This document shows positions 1 through 6,662 of a stretch of DNA of 10,224 bases, piece after piece. Below the pieces are notes generated by a model, which was not told the DNA's origin, made no database searches, and saw nothing but the letters and a program-made list of their open reading frames with translations. The DNA comes from Actinomycetota bacterium. GTDB taxonomy: Bacteria > Actinomycetota > Thermoleophilia > UBA2241. The stretch is taken from positions 1-10,224 of the forward strand of contig PMKK01000050.1 in the NCBI GenBank assembly GCA_003157715.1, in the 5' to 3' direction. Positions within the stretch are counted from its first letter, which is position 1; every line of letters starts with the position of its first letter. A program made the position numbers and the translations under genes.

Positions 1-1
1 C

Positions 2-1330
2 GCCGGCATCGCGGTCGCCGACGAAGGCCAGGTCACGGTCGTCCGCGACATGGGGCTCGTCTCGCAGGTCTTCAACGAAAAGACGCTGGCCGGACTCACC
101 GGCACGCACGCCATCGGACACGTGCGCTACTCCACGACCGGCGCCACCGCCTGGCAGAACTCGCAGCCCATCACGCGCTCGCGCGGCGAGCACACCATCG
201 CCCTGGGCCACAACGGCAACCTGGTCAACACCACCGAGCTGCGCGACGAGCTGCTGCGCCAGGGTCTCAAGTTCAAGAGCGGCACCGACACCGAGGTCAT
301 CACGGCGCTCATCGCCCAGCACGCCGACAACGACCTCATCGGCTCGGTCCGCGAGGCGGTCAGCCGCATTCGCGGCGCCTTCTCGGCAACGGTGCTCAGC
401 GGCAAGAAGATCATCGGCTTTCGCGACCCCTACGGCGTGCGACCGCTGTGCCTAGGCGACTTCGAGGGCCACCCCGTCATCGCCAGCGAGTCGTGCGCCT
501 TCGACATCATCGGCGCTGAGTTCGTGCGCGACGTCGATCCGGGCGAGATCGTCTGGGCGAGCGACGACGACGAGCTGCACAGCGTGCGCGTCGAGCTGCC
601 CGGCGCGCGGCCCGCGATGTGCATCTTCGAGTTCATCTACTTCGCCCGCCCCGACTCGCGGATGTACGGCCGCACGCTGGCCGACTGCCGCTTCGAGATG
701 GGCCGCCACCTCGCCATCGAGGCGCCGGTCGACGCCGACTTCGTCATCCCCGTGCCCGACACCGGCATCCCGGCGGCCATCGGCTACGCGCGCGAGAGCG
801 GCATCCCCTACACCGAGGGGCTGATGAAGAACCGCTACGTGCATCGCACCTTCATCCAGCCCGACGACCAGCTCCGCCAGCTCGGCATCCGCATGAAGCT
901 CAACCCCATCCGCACGGTGATCGAGGGCAAGCGCCTGGTCGTGGTCGACGACTCGATCGTGCGCGGCAACACCACCGGCAAGCTCGTCGACATGCTCTAC
1001 AAGGCCGGCGCCCGCGAGGTGCACCTGCGCATCAGCGCGCCGCCCATCAGATTCCCCTGTTTCTACGGCATCGACATGGCCACGCGCGACGAGTTGATCG
1101 CCGCCCGGCAGAGCATCGACGCGATCCGTGCCCACGTGGGCGCCACCTCGCTGCACTATCTCACTCTCGAGGGCCTGCAAGAATCGACCGGCCTGCCGCG
1201 CGACCACTTCTGCCGCGCCTGCTTCGACGGCGACTACCCCATCACGGTGCCCGAGGAGCTCGCCATGTGCAAGATGCGTTTCGAGGGCGGTCCGCCCTGC
1301 CAGCCGTCGGCTCCGGGGCCCGAGGGCTGA
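2..1330 (+). CDS. purF: Amidophosphoribosyltransferase PurF (glutamine PRPP amidotransferase), 5' partial
   Basis: It catalyses the first committed step of de novo purine synthesis: PRPP plus glutamine gives 5-phosphoribosylamine, in the cytosol. The frame is open from base 2, and 442 residues are visible before TGA. By family comparison about 30 mature residues plus any propeptide, including the catalytic N-terminal Cys, lie upstream of the window. The Ntn-glutaminase half shows GHVRYSTTG, NGNLVN, GTDTEV and FRDPYGVRPL. The phosphoribosyltransferase half has the PRPP loop VVVDDSIVRGNTTG near bases 938-980. Cysteines at 620-622 (CIFEF), 1058-1060 (FPCFYG), 1211-1213 and 1220-1222 (CRAC) match the four ligands of the oxygen-sensitive [4Fe-4S] class typified by Bacillus PurF. 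The enzyme is therefore probably of the propeptide-processed, iron-sulfur type. I see no frameshift, and identification is secure. No strong terminator follows; a weak CCGGGG/CCCCGG repeat straddles the stop. Confidence 0.97.
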   Translation, partial: AGIAVADEGQVTVVRDMGLVSQVFNEKTLAGLTGTHAIGHVRYSTTGATAWQNSQPITRSRGEHTIALGHNGNLVNTTELRDELLRQGLKFKSGTDTEVITALIAQHADNDLIGSVREAVSRIRGAFSATVLSGKKIIGFRDPYGVRPLCLGDFEGHPVIASESCAFDIIGAEFVRDVDPGEIVWASDDDELHSVRVELPGARPAMCIFEFIYFARPDSRMYGRTLADCRFEMGRHLAIEAPVDADFVIPVPDTGIPAAIGYARESGIPYTEGLMKNRYVHRTFIQPDDQLRQLGIRMKLNPIRTVIEGKRLVVVDDSIVRGNTTGKLVDMLYKAGAREVHLRISAPPIRFPCFYGIDMATRDELIAARQSIDAIRAHVGATSLHYLTLEGLQESTGLPRDHFCRACFDGDYPITVPEELAMCKMRFEGGPPCQPSAPGPEG

Positions 1331-1399
1331 GCCACCCCCGGACCGCGCGGGCAGCGGCCTCCGTCGCCTGGACTCGCCTTCTCCGTTCCCCTGGGGCCA

Positions 1400-1427
1400 T
1401 TCGCACACTGTCCCACGAGTGTAGGCT
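1400..1427 (+). promoter_or_regulatory. Possible sigma70-type promoter before the GNAT gene
   Basis: TTCGCA at 1400-1405 and TAGGCT at 1422-1427 are separated by 16 nt. The -35 matches the consensus at four of six bases and the -10 at three of six, so the call is weak. It sits in the 157-bp gap between purF and the acetyltransferase gene, about 60 nt before that gene's GTG. The alternative is readthrough from purF, since no clear terminator separates the two. Confidence 0.25.
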
Positions 1428-1487
1428 CCTTGATGTGAGAAGCGACCGAGCGACACGAATCTCAGTCACCCCGCGAGCCGGCGCCTG

Positions 1488-2438
1488 GTGAGATCCCGGC
1501 CCTACGAGACCGAGCGTGACTTGCGGCAGATGCAGGCTCTGCTGATGGCCGCGCGCTCGCGCCGCGACGATCGGTACTACCCGCACGCCGGCCAGCTGAC
1601 CTGGGACTTCTTCATGGTGGCCTGCCATCTGGACCCCCGTGATCACTTTCGCCTCTGGCACGACGCCGAGGGCGGGCTGGCCGGCTACGCGGTCCTGGGC
1701 GAGGATCCATCGTTCGACTGCCAGGTGTCGCCGGACCATGAATGGTGCGGCATCGAGAGTGAGGCGCTGGCCTGGGCGGCAGCCCGTCTTGCCGAGCTGC
1801 GCGGCCGCGACGCGCAACGATGGCGGCGCGATCTCGTGTCCGGCTCCTGGCAGAACGACGCGAAGCGGCGCGGGTTTCTCGAGGAGCACGGCTTTCGGCG
1901 CGGCGAGCATGCCGAGGTCCATCTGCTGCGCCCGCTGGACGAGCCGCTCCCCTCATCGCCGCCACCCCCAGGTCATCGAGTCCGCCCCGTCGCCCGAGCG
2001 GGCGAGACGGCGGACCGCGCGGCGGTCCAGCGTGAGGTGTGGCAGCCTTGGCCCGTCGGCATGGTCAGCGACGACGACTATGCGTACCTGATGCGCTTGC
2101 CCGGCTACCGTCGTGACCTCGACCTGGTCGCGGTCACGCCGGACAGCGTCATTGCCGCGTACGTGAACGGCTGGATCGACCCGCTCAACCGGATCGGAGC
2201 GCTGGGCCCGGTGGGCGCGCGCCCGGCGTACCGCCGGCAAGGGCTGGCGCGCGCCGCGCTGCTCGAGTGTCTGCGCCGGATGCAGGCGCGTGGGGTCGAC
2301 CGCGTGTGCGTCTCGACCGGCGCATCGAACACGCCGGCGCTGCGGCTCTACCAATCGATCGGCTTCATGGTCGCAGGCAGGCAGCTCGAGTACGTGAAGC
2401 CGGCAACCAGGGAGAGGCCGCCGGACAACGCCCGGTAG
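1488..2438 (+). CDS. Tandem-domain GNAT-family N-acetyltransferase
   Basis: A predicted acyl-CoA-dependent acetyltransferase of 316 residues with two GNAT folds, an arrangement also seen in mycothiol synthase MshD and related proteins. The substrate is unknown. The N-terminal domain (about 1-148) has the typical first strand RPYETERDL but a degenerate acetyl-CoA site. A proline-rich linker (PLPSSPPPPG, about 152-162) joins it to the C-terminal domain (about 163-312). That domain has a clear motif A, RPAYRRQGLARA, at residues 245-256 and a motif-B-like segment, NTPALRLYQSIGF, so it is probably the catalytic half. The GTG at 1488 is chosen because starting later would remove the first beta strand; the ribosome-binding site is weak. 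The stop lies inside a small CGCCC-GGTA-GGGCG hairpin (2429-2442). The gene follows purF on the same strand, but nothing links it to purine metabolism. It could equally modify an antibiotic, a peptide N-terminus or a thiol. Confidence 0.85.
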   Translation: MRSRPYETERDLRQMQALLMAARSRRDDRYYPHAGQLTWDFFMVACHLDPRDHFRLWHDAEGGLAGYAVLGEDPSFDCQVSPDHEWCGIESEALAWAAARLAELRGRDAQRWRRDLVSGSWQNDAKRRGFLEEHGFRRGEHAEVHLLRPLDEPLPSSPPPPGHRVRPVARAGETADRAAVQREVWQPWPVGMVSDDDYAYLMRLPGYRRDLDLVAVTPDSVIAAYVNGWIDPLNRIGALGPVGARPAYRRQGLARAALLECLRRMQARGVDRVCVSTGASNTPALRLYQSIGFMVAGRQLEYVKPATRERPPDNAR

Positions 2439-2460
2439 GGCGGGCAGAGCGCGGCCGGGC

Positions 2461-2488
2461 TTGACAGGCCGCCCCGGCGTGCTATGAG
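2461..2488 (+). promoter_or_regulatory. Strong sigma70-type promoter for the MttB-like gene
   Basis: A perfect -35 box TTGACA at 2461-2466 is followed after 16 nt by TATGAG at 2483-2488, which matches four of six -10 positions. This is the best promoter match in the window. Transcription would start near 2495, leaving an untranslated leader of about 340 nt before the methyltransferase ATG at 2835. Confidence 0.6.
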
Positions 2489-2498
2489 TGTGAGCAGA

Positions 2499-2538
2499 GA
2501 GCCGCGGCGCGAGCGACCAGGTTTACGGCCGCCGGCTC
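2499..2538 (+). promoter_or_regulatory. Hairpin at the 5' end of the MttB-like leader
   Basis: GAGCCG-CGGC (2499-2508) can pair with GCCG-C-CGGCTC (2528-2538), giving ten base pairs with one bulged C and a 19-nt loop. It begins within a few bases of the start site predicted from the 2461 promoter. A Shine-Dalgarno-like GGGAG and a GTG start follow it directly. It could stabilise the transcript or take part in regulation. I could not match it to a known riboswitch class. Confidence 0.35.
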
Positions 2539-2553
2539 AAGGGAGCTGAGAGC

Positions 2554-2724
2554 GTGGAACGCGGGTTCCATCACCAGTTCGAAGTCTCCAGCGGCGACTG
2601 GCGGCGCGTGAAGGCGATCGTGGCGCGCACGCGTGAACCGCGCGTCTTTGGGCGCGTCTGGTCTGACCCCCGGCACGGCAGCGGCGGACTGCCGCGGCGC
2701 TCGCTGACGGTCGCGGCTCCCTGA
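2554..2724 (+). CDS. Possible small ORF (56 codons) in the MttB-like leader
   Basis: An open frame runs from GTG at 2554 to TGA at 2722-2724. AAGGGAG at 2539-2545 provides a Shine-Dalgarno match about 8 nt before the start. The product would be a basic 56-residue peptide with ten arginines, beginning MERGFHHQFEVSSGDWRRVK. It has no signal peptide, membrane segment or cysteines. By hand count 47 of 56 third positions are G or C, which agrees with real genes here but also with any open frame in DNA of this composition. I do not recognise the family. It may be a small protein, a regulatory leader peptide, or chance. Confidence 0.35.
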   Translation: MERGFHHQFEVSSGDWRRVKAIVARTREPRVFGRVWSDPRHGSGGLPRRSLTVAAP

Positions 2725-2743
2725 TCCCTTCTCCCATGCCTGA

Positions 2744-2767
2744 GGCTCTCCGAGTGTCGTGAGAGCC
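2744..2767 (+). promoter_or_regulatory. Leader hairpin upstream of the MttB-like gene
   Basis: GGCTCTC (2744-2750) and GAGAGCC (2761-2767) form a perfect seven-base stem. Inside it CGA/TCG can extend the stem past one bulged T, leaving a GTG loop. No T-run follows, so it does not look like an intrinsic terminator. It lies between the small ORF and the methyltransferase ribosome-binding site. It could be a regulatory or mRNA-stabilising element. Confidence 0.35.
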
Positions 2768-2834
2768 GCGGGACGGGAGCGCCGCCGACCGCCGGTGCAG
2801 CTCTTTCTGGCCGACTCTCCCAAGGAGATCTCCC

Positions 2835-4286
2835 ATGACACTGCTCAAGACGACCCGACCACTCGGTGACCGTCTCTATGCACGCGTCTCGCCGGCACAG
2901 TGCGAAGCGTTGCACGAGGCGGCGCTGCGCATCCTCGAACAGACCGGCGCGCGTCTGCCACTGCCCTCTGCCGTCGCCTGTCTGCGCGACGCCGGAGCGC
3001 TCGTGCACGACGACGATCGCGTGCGCATCCCCCGCGAGCTCGTCGAGTGGGCGCTCGAGCGCGCTCCCGGCGCCGTGACCCTCCACGATCGTCGCGGTGA
3101 GCCGGCTCTGGTGCTCGACGGCACACGCACCTACTACGGCCCCGGCTCCGACTGCATGAGCATCCTCGACCACCGCGACGGCGCCCTGCGCCGACCGCTG
3201 CTGAGTGATGTCAGAGACGGGGTCCGGCTGGTCGAGGCGCTCCCCGGCCTCCACTTCGTGATGTCCATGTTCCTGCCCGCCGACGTCGACCAGCGCCTCG
3301 CCGATCGCCACCAGATGCGCCTGATGCTGACCGAGTCAGACAAGCCGATCGTCTTCGTCACCTACGAGACGGGCGGCTGTCTCGACGCGGTCGCCATGGC
3401 CGAGCACCTTGCCGGCGGCCGCGAGGCCCTGCACGATCGGCCCTCGGTCTGCTGTTACGTCAACGCGGCGACCGCGCTCCTACCGAACCGCGAGGCGCTC
3501 GAGAAGCTCACCTTCCTCGCTGAGCGCGGCCTGCCGTTCGTGTACGTGCCGGGGGCTCAGGCGGGCGTGAGCACGCCGGCTACCGCCGCCGGCAGCGTGG
3601 CCGAGATCACGGCCGGGGTCCTGCTCGGCCTGGTGCTCACACAGCTCACGCGCGAGGGGGCGCCGTTCATCGTGAAGGCCTGGGGCGGCGGCGGTCTCGA
3701 CATGCGCACCATGGTCTACGGCTACGCGACGCCCGACCAGCGCGCCACCAGCATCGCCATGGCGCGCCACTTCGGTCTGCCGTCGTTCGCGCTGGCGGGA
3801 GCCAGCGACGCCAAGCTCGTCGACGGTCAGGCGGCTGCCGAAGCGGCGCTCACACTGGCCGTCGAGACGCTGGCCGGCGCCGACCTAGTGCACGACCTCG
3901 GCTACCTGGCGTCGGGCATGACCGGCTCGCTCGCCCAGCTCGTCGTCTGCGCCGAGATCGTGGGCTGGCTGCGCCATCTGCAGAGTCCACTCGTGATCGA
4001 CGACGAGGCGCTGGCCCTGGACCTCGTGGACGAGCTCGGTCCCGGCGGGCAGTTCCTCGGCACCAGTCACACCCGGAGGCACTTCCGCGAGCACTGGTAC
4101 TCGGATCTCTTCGAGCGTCAGACGCAGGAGGGCTGGGAGGCCGCGGGCGCCGGCACGCTCGCAGATCGCGCCGCGCTTCGCGTGGACCGGCTGCTCGCGT
4201 GCGAGGCGGACGCGAGCAAGAGAGCCGCGAGCGACGAGCTGGCGGCGATGGTCGAGGCGGCCGAGGGTGCCCTTCGGGCCTCGTAG
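2835..4286 (+). CDS. Trimethylamine methyltransferase (MttB) superfamily protein, non-pyrrolysine type
   Basis: A full-length 483-residue member of the MttB superfamily (COG5598). Characterised members transfer a methyl group from trimethylamine or from quaternary amines such as glycine betaine to a cobalt corrinoid protein. Recognisable segments are HEAALRILEQTGAR near residue 28, YYGPGSDCMSILD near 98, WGGGGLDMRTMVYGYATPDQ from 283, and ASDAKLVDGQAAAEAAL from 323, followed by a late helix around AQLVVCAEIVGWLR. The frame has no internal amber codon and ends in TAG at the usual family length. It is therefore a pyrrolysine-free relative, like the glycine-betaine methyltransferase MtgB, and the substrate cannot be assigned. 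The start has a good AAGGAG seven bases upstream. No corrinoid protein, reductive activator or transporter gene is visible nearby, which is unusual for this family. It has its own promoter and long leader and is flanked downstream by a hairpin, so it is probably monocistronic. Confidence 0.9.
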   Translation: MTLLKTTRPLGDRLYARVSPAQCEALHEAALRILEQTGARLPLPSAVACLRDAGALVHDDDRVRIPRELVEWALERAPGAVTLHDRRGEPALVLDGTRTYYGPGSDCMSILDHRDGALRRPLLSDVRDGVRLVEALPGLHFVMSMFLPADVDQRLADRHQMRLMLTESDKPIVFVTYETGGCLDAVAMAEHLAGGREALHDRPSVCCYVNAATALLPNREALEKLTFLAERGLPFVYVPGAQAGVSTPATAAGSVAEITAGVLLGLVLTQLTREGAPFIVKAWGGGGLDMRTMVYGYATPDQRATSIAMARHFGLPSFALAGASDAKLVDGQAAAEAALTLAVETLAGADLVHDLGYLASGMTGSLAQLVVCAEIVGWLRHLQSPLVIDDEALALDLVDELGPGGQFLGTSHTRRHFREHWYSDLFERQTQEGWEAAGAGTLADRAALRVDRLLACEADASKRAASDELAAMVEAAEGALRAS

Positions 4287-4347
4287 GAACCAGCCTGCAG
4301 ACCGCCGCTGTCCGATCGGCGCGGCGGCACGCACCGCGCGGCCGCCA

Positions 4348-4390
4348 CGGGGAGGTCGGCGCCTCCCAGCCGGAGCGCCGACTCTCCCCG
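4348..4390. terminator. Long GC hairpin between convergent genes, putative bidirectional terminator
   Basis: CGGGGAGGTCGGCG (4348-4361) pairs with CGCCGAC-T-CTCCCCG (4376-4390). This gives 14 base pairs with a single bulged T and a 14-nt loop. It sits in the 205-bp gap between the stops of the MttB-like gene (+) and the metallopeptidase gene (-), where a shared terminator is expected. Neither side has a T-tract, so it is not a canonical intrinsic terminator. GC-rich genomes often carry such hairpins after genes. I see no gene in 4287-4491; a smaller GGCGGC/GCCGCC repeat (4323-4346) lies just upstream. Confidence 0.45.
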
Positions 4391-4491
4391 GAGGCCGCTC
4401 TTCGCAAGCGCCGTTGCTCAGAGGTCGCCCAGAAAGCGACGGCAGCGGGTGTGAACTGGCAGCCGTAGTACGCCCGCAGCCTCGAGTCAGA

Positions 4492-5322
4492 TCAGAGTAC
4501 GCTTCGCGAGCTTTCCGACTTGAGCCGTTTGCGGCGTTCGCGATAGTCGGGAAGCACCTGTTCGACCCCGCGCCAGAAGGCCTGCCCGTGGTTGAGCTCC
4601 CGCAGATGGACGAGCTCGTGGACCACGACGTAGTCGGCGAGATCGAGCGGCAGCAACACGAGGCCCCAGTGCAGGCTGACCCGGTCCTTCGCCGAGCAGC
4701 TCCCCCAGCGGCTGTGCATCTCCTTGATGCGCACCGTCGGCGGAGCCACACCGACCAGCGGCGCGAAGTGCCTGATGCGCTCGTTCAAGACCCGGGCGGC
4801 GCGGCGCCGGTACCAGGCCAGGAAGTGGGCGCGGCCGTCGGTCCGCGCCGCCCGCGCCAGCTCAAAACGGCCGCCCCGCAGGCATAGAGGCGATCGTCCG
4901 ACGTCGCCGAGCCCCGCCCGGCCCGTCGCACCGCTGCTCGACAGGACGAACATGAGTTGTTCGCAGTCCGCCGACCCGGTCCGGTCGCCGACATCGGCCG
5001 GCCTGGTCCGATCGCCGGCGTCTTCGGCGCCACCGACTACGACGAGCTCGTACTCGCGCCCGAGGTACGGAAAGCGCTCGCCGGTCTCGTAGCGGCGCGG
5101 GACCGGCTCGGGTCGCGCCGCGCGCTCCGCCAGCTTGCGGCGCACCCACGGCAGCTTGGCCCTCACGGCGGCCTCGAGGGTCGCCCGGCGGCAGCCGGCG
5201 GGCGCCGCCAGCCGCGGCGCTCCCTCGCGCGGGATACTGATGCCGATCGTGCGCCGGCGACGGCTCCAGCGCACGTCGAAGGCGACGTCGTCGAGCACGA
5301 GGGTGTCCAGCCGGGGAGCCAT
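4492..5322 (-). CDS. YgjP-like (DUF45) zinc metallopeptidase-domain protein
   Basis: A predicted cytosolic zinc hydrolase of 276 residues; the physiological substrate of the family is not well defined. The zinc site is HELVH at residues 235-239 with a third histidine at 245 (LNHGQAFW), exactly the DUF45 HExxH-x5-H pattern. The preceding MHSRWGSCSAKDRVSLHWGL block is the family hallmark. An N-terminal strand region (LDTLVLDDVAFDVRW) also fits. The ATG at 5320-5322 is chosen because homology begins there. The frame stays open to 5505, but that extension is Arg/Pro-rich and runs through 23-bp tandem repeats in rotating frames, so it is not coding. The segment from about 100 to 150, between the N-terminal strands and the catalytic half, is a low-complexity insertion with a duplicated nine-residue unit. 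The gene is transcribed against the purine genes and interrupts the locus. Its ribosome-binding site is weak. Confidence 0.88.
   Translation of the reverse strand: MAPRLDTLVLDDVAFDVRWSRRRRTIGISIPREGAPRLAAPAGCRRATLEAAVRAKLPWVRRKLAERAARPEPVPRRYETGERFPYLGREYELVVVGGAEDAGDRTRPADVGDRTGSADCEQLMFVLSSSGATGRAGLGDVGRSPLCLRGGRFELARAARTDGRAHFLAWYRRRAARVLNERIRHFAPLVGVAPPTVRIKEMHSRWGSCSAKDRVSLHWGLVLLPLDLADYVVVHELVHLRELNHGQAFWRGVEQVLPDYRERRKRLKSESSRSVL
4966..5019 (-). repeat. Two imperfect 27-bp tandem units inside the metallopeptidase gene
   Basis: Bases 4993-5019 and 4966-4992, read on the minus strand, encode AGDRTRPAD followed by VGDRTGSAD (residues 102-119). The unit length of 27 keeps the frame. It falls in a segment that I would not expect in family members, outside the zinc site, so the duplication is probably tolerated as a surface loop. 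Confidence 0.6.
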
Positions 5323-5360
5323 CGCCCAACTCTCACACGAGCACCGTCGCCGACGCAAAC

Positions 5361-5452
5361 CGGCGGGTCGGCGCGGCGCCAAGCGGCGGGTCGGCGCGGC
5401 GCCAAACGGCGGGTCGGCGCGGCGCCAAGCGGCGGGTCGGCGCGGCGCCAAG
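5361..5452. repeat. Four tandem copies of a 23-bp GC-rich unit
   Basis: Units lie at 5361-5383, 5384-5406, 5407-5429 and 5430-5452. Each begins CGGCGGGTCGG and ends GCGCCAAG; the second ends AAA, and the other three are identical. Each unit contains GGCGC-G-GCGCC, which can fold on itself. A unit of 23 is not a multiple of three, so any reading frame rotates between copies, which argues for non-coding DNA. The array lies between the divergent metallopeptidase and purM genes, where it could affect either promoter. The rest of 5323-5591 holds only the putative purM promoter and ribosome-binding site. Confidence 0.9.
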
Positions 5453-5541
5453 CGGGCCGGCCGGCCGCCCGAAAAGGGCCTCGGCCGGGGGCGCCCGAAC
5501 GTCAACGCCCAGGTCGCGAGGCGGCCGAGCCGCCGGTACCG

Positions 5542-5547
5542 TAGAAT
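5542..5547 (+). promoter_or_regulatory. Possible -10 element of the purM operon promoter
   Basis: TAGAAT at 5542-5547 matches five of six -10 consensus positions and is the most AT-rich point between the 23-bp repeats and purM. I see no convincing -35 at normal spacing (AGGCGG lies there). The leader to the purM ATG would be about 40 nt and contains GGAGG at 5584-5588, unusually close (3 nt) to the ATG, plus AAAGG further upstream. I saw no PurR-type operator or purine riboswitch in the gap. Confidence 0.35.
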
Positions 5548-5591
5548 AGCGCTCAGGGATCGGGTCGAACCAGGAAAGGCGACGGAGGATC

Positions 5592-6662
5592 ATGGCCGCC
5601 GACAAGTACCTCACCTACAAAGACTCGGGCGTCGACGTGGCGGCCGGCAACGAAGCCGTGAGGCTGCTCAAGGAACGGCTCAAGTCCATCCACCACCCTC
5701 TCGTGCTCGAGGGCATCGGCGGCTTCGGCGGGCTCATGCGCCTGCCGGCGGTCAGCGACCCCGTGCTCGTGGCCGGCACCGACGGCGCCGGCACCAAGGT
5801 GCTGCTCGCCAAGGAGATGGGCGTCTACGACACGATCGGTATCGACGCCGTGGCGATGAGCGTCAACGACGTCTCGGCCTGCGGCGCCGTGCCGCTGTTC
5901 TTTCTCGACTACCTGGTCGTCGGCAAGGTCGATCCCCGCAAGGTGGCCGACATCGTCGCCGGCGTCGACGAGGGCTGCCTGCGAGCTCAGTGCGCGCTGC
6001 TAGGCGGCGAGACCGCCGAACACCCCGGGCACTTCGCCGACGACGACGCCTTCGACCTCGCCGGGTTCGCGGTCGGCATCGCCAGCCGAGCCGACCTCTG
6101 GGGCCCCAGCCGCGTAAAGCCCGGCGACGCGCTCGTCGGCATCGCTTCCAACGGCTTGCACTCCAACGGCTTCTCGCTCGTGCGGGCGCTCGTGGCAAGG
6201 CATCGGCTCGCCCTCGACGCGCCGTTTCCGGCCGGCGACGGCGTACCGGCCGGCGCGACGCTCGGCGATGTTCTGCTCACCCCCACGACCATCTACAGCC
6301 GCGTGCTGCACGACCTCGGCCATGCCTGTCCCGTGCACGCCGCCGCCCACATCACCGGCGGCGGCTTTCCCGACAACGTCGGTCGCATCCTGCCGGACGG
6401 CACGGCCGCCATCCTCGACCTGAGCGCCTGGCGGCCGCCGGCCGTCTTCTCGTTCGTGCACGGCCTCGGCGTGGCTGTCGACGAGATGCTCGACACGTTC
6501 AATTGCGGCCTCGGCATGGTGCTCGCGGTGCCGGCCGCGAGCGTCGCCAAGGCGCTTGCCACGATCGCCCGGGCCGGCCTGCCGGCGATGGTCGTCGGCG
6601 AGGTCACCGGCCGCGAGCCGGGCGCCCGTCTGGTGCGCTACAAGGGAGAGCTCGCCCTGTGA
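5592..6662 (+). CDS. purM: Phosphoribosylformylglycinamidine cyclo-ligase (AIR synthetase) PurM
   Basis: This enzyme closes the imidazole ring: FGAM plus ATP gives AIR, ADP and phosphate, the fifth step of purine synthesis. The product is 356 residues, normal for the family. It has the N-terminal YKDSGVDVAAGNEAV, the Gly-rich VAGTDGAGTKV (60-70), GIDAVAMSVNDVSACGA (83-99), LLGGETAEHPG (137-147), LHSNGFSLVR, HITGGGFPDNVGRILP and FNCGLGMVL. All are expected in the PurM/AIRS ATP-binding dimer fold. The ATG at 5592 follows GGAGG and starts directly before the conserved YKDSGVD segment. It is the first gene of a compact operon. Its TGA overlaps the GTG of the kinase gene (GTGA at 6659-6662), so translation of the two is probably coupled. 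Nothing looks abnormal. Confidence 0.97.
   Translation: MAADKYLTYKDSGVDVAAGNEAVRLLKERLKSIHHPLVLEGIGGFGGLMRLPAVSDPVLVAGTDGAGTKVLLAKEMGVYDTIGIDAVAMSVNDVSACGAVPLFFLDYLVVGKVDPRKVADIVAGVDEGCLRAQCALLGGETAEHPGHFADDDAFDLAGFAVGIASRADLWGPSRVKPGDALVGIASNGLHSNGFSLVRALVARHRLALDAPFPAGDGVPAGATLGDVLLTPTTIYSRVLHDLGHACPVHAAAHITGGGFPDNVGRILPDGTAAILDLSAWRPPAVFSFVHGLGVAVDEMLDTFNCGLGMVLAVPAASVAKALATIARAGLPAMVVGEVTGREPGARLVRYKGELAL

Noticed and set aside
452..1456. Minus-strand open frame of 334 codons opposite purF
   Set aside because: It mirrors purF codons in high-GC DNA and gives an Arg/Ala/Gly/Asp-rich protein without motifs; purF itself is certain.
2620..2660. T-box-like core (GTGAACCGCG) in the MttB-like leader
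   Set aside because: It differs from the TGGNACCGCG core. I could not draw a consistent Stem I, specifier loop or antiterminator/terminator pair, and the bases fit an open reading frame.
4284..4453. TAG end of the MttB-like gene as a pyrrolysine codon with readthrough
   Set aside because: The protein already has full family length at this TAG. Pyrrolysine in MttB is internal, near residue 334, the downstream frame looks random, and no pyl genes are seen.
5354..5460. 23-bp repeats as a CRISPR array
   Set aside because: The copies are directly adjacent with no spacers, so this is a tandem repeat.
5323..5505. Longer N-terminus for the metallopeptidase (start at 5505)
   Set aside because: The extra 61 residues are Arg/Pro/Ala repeats made by reading 23-bp repeats in rotating frames. 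Family homology starts at the ATG at 5322.
5135..6658. Plus-strand open frame running from inside the metallopeptidase gene through purM into the kinase
   Set aside because: The upstream 508 codons are an Arg-rich shadow of the antisense metallopeptidase gene, the 23-bp repeats and purM. Kinase homology begins only at 6659, where a GTG has a good ribosome-binding site.
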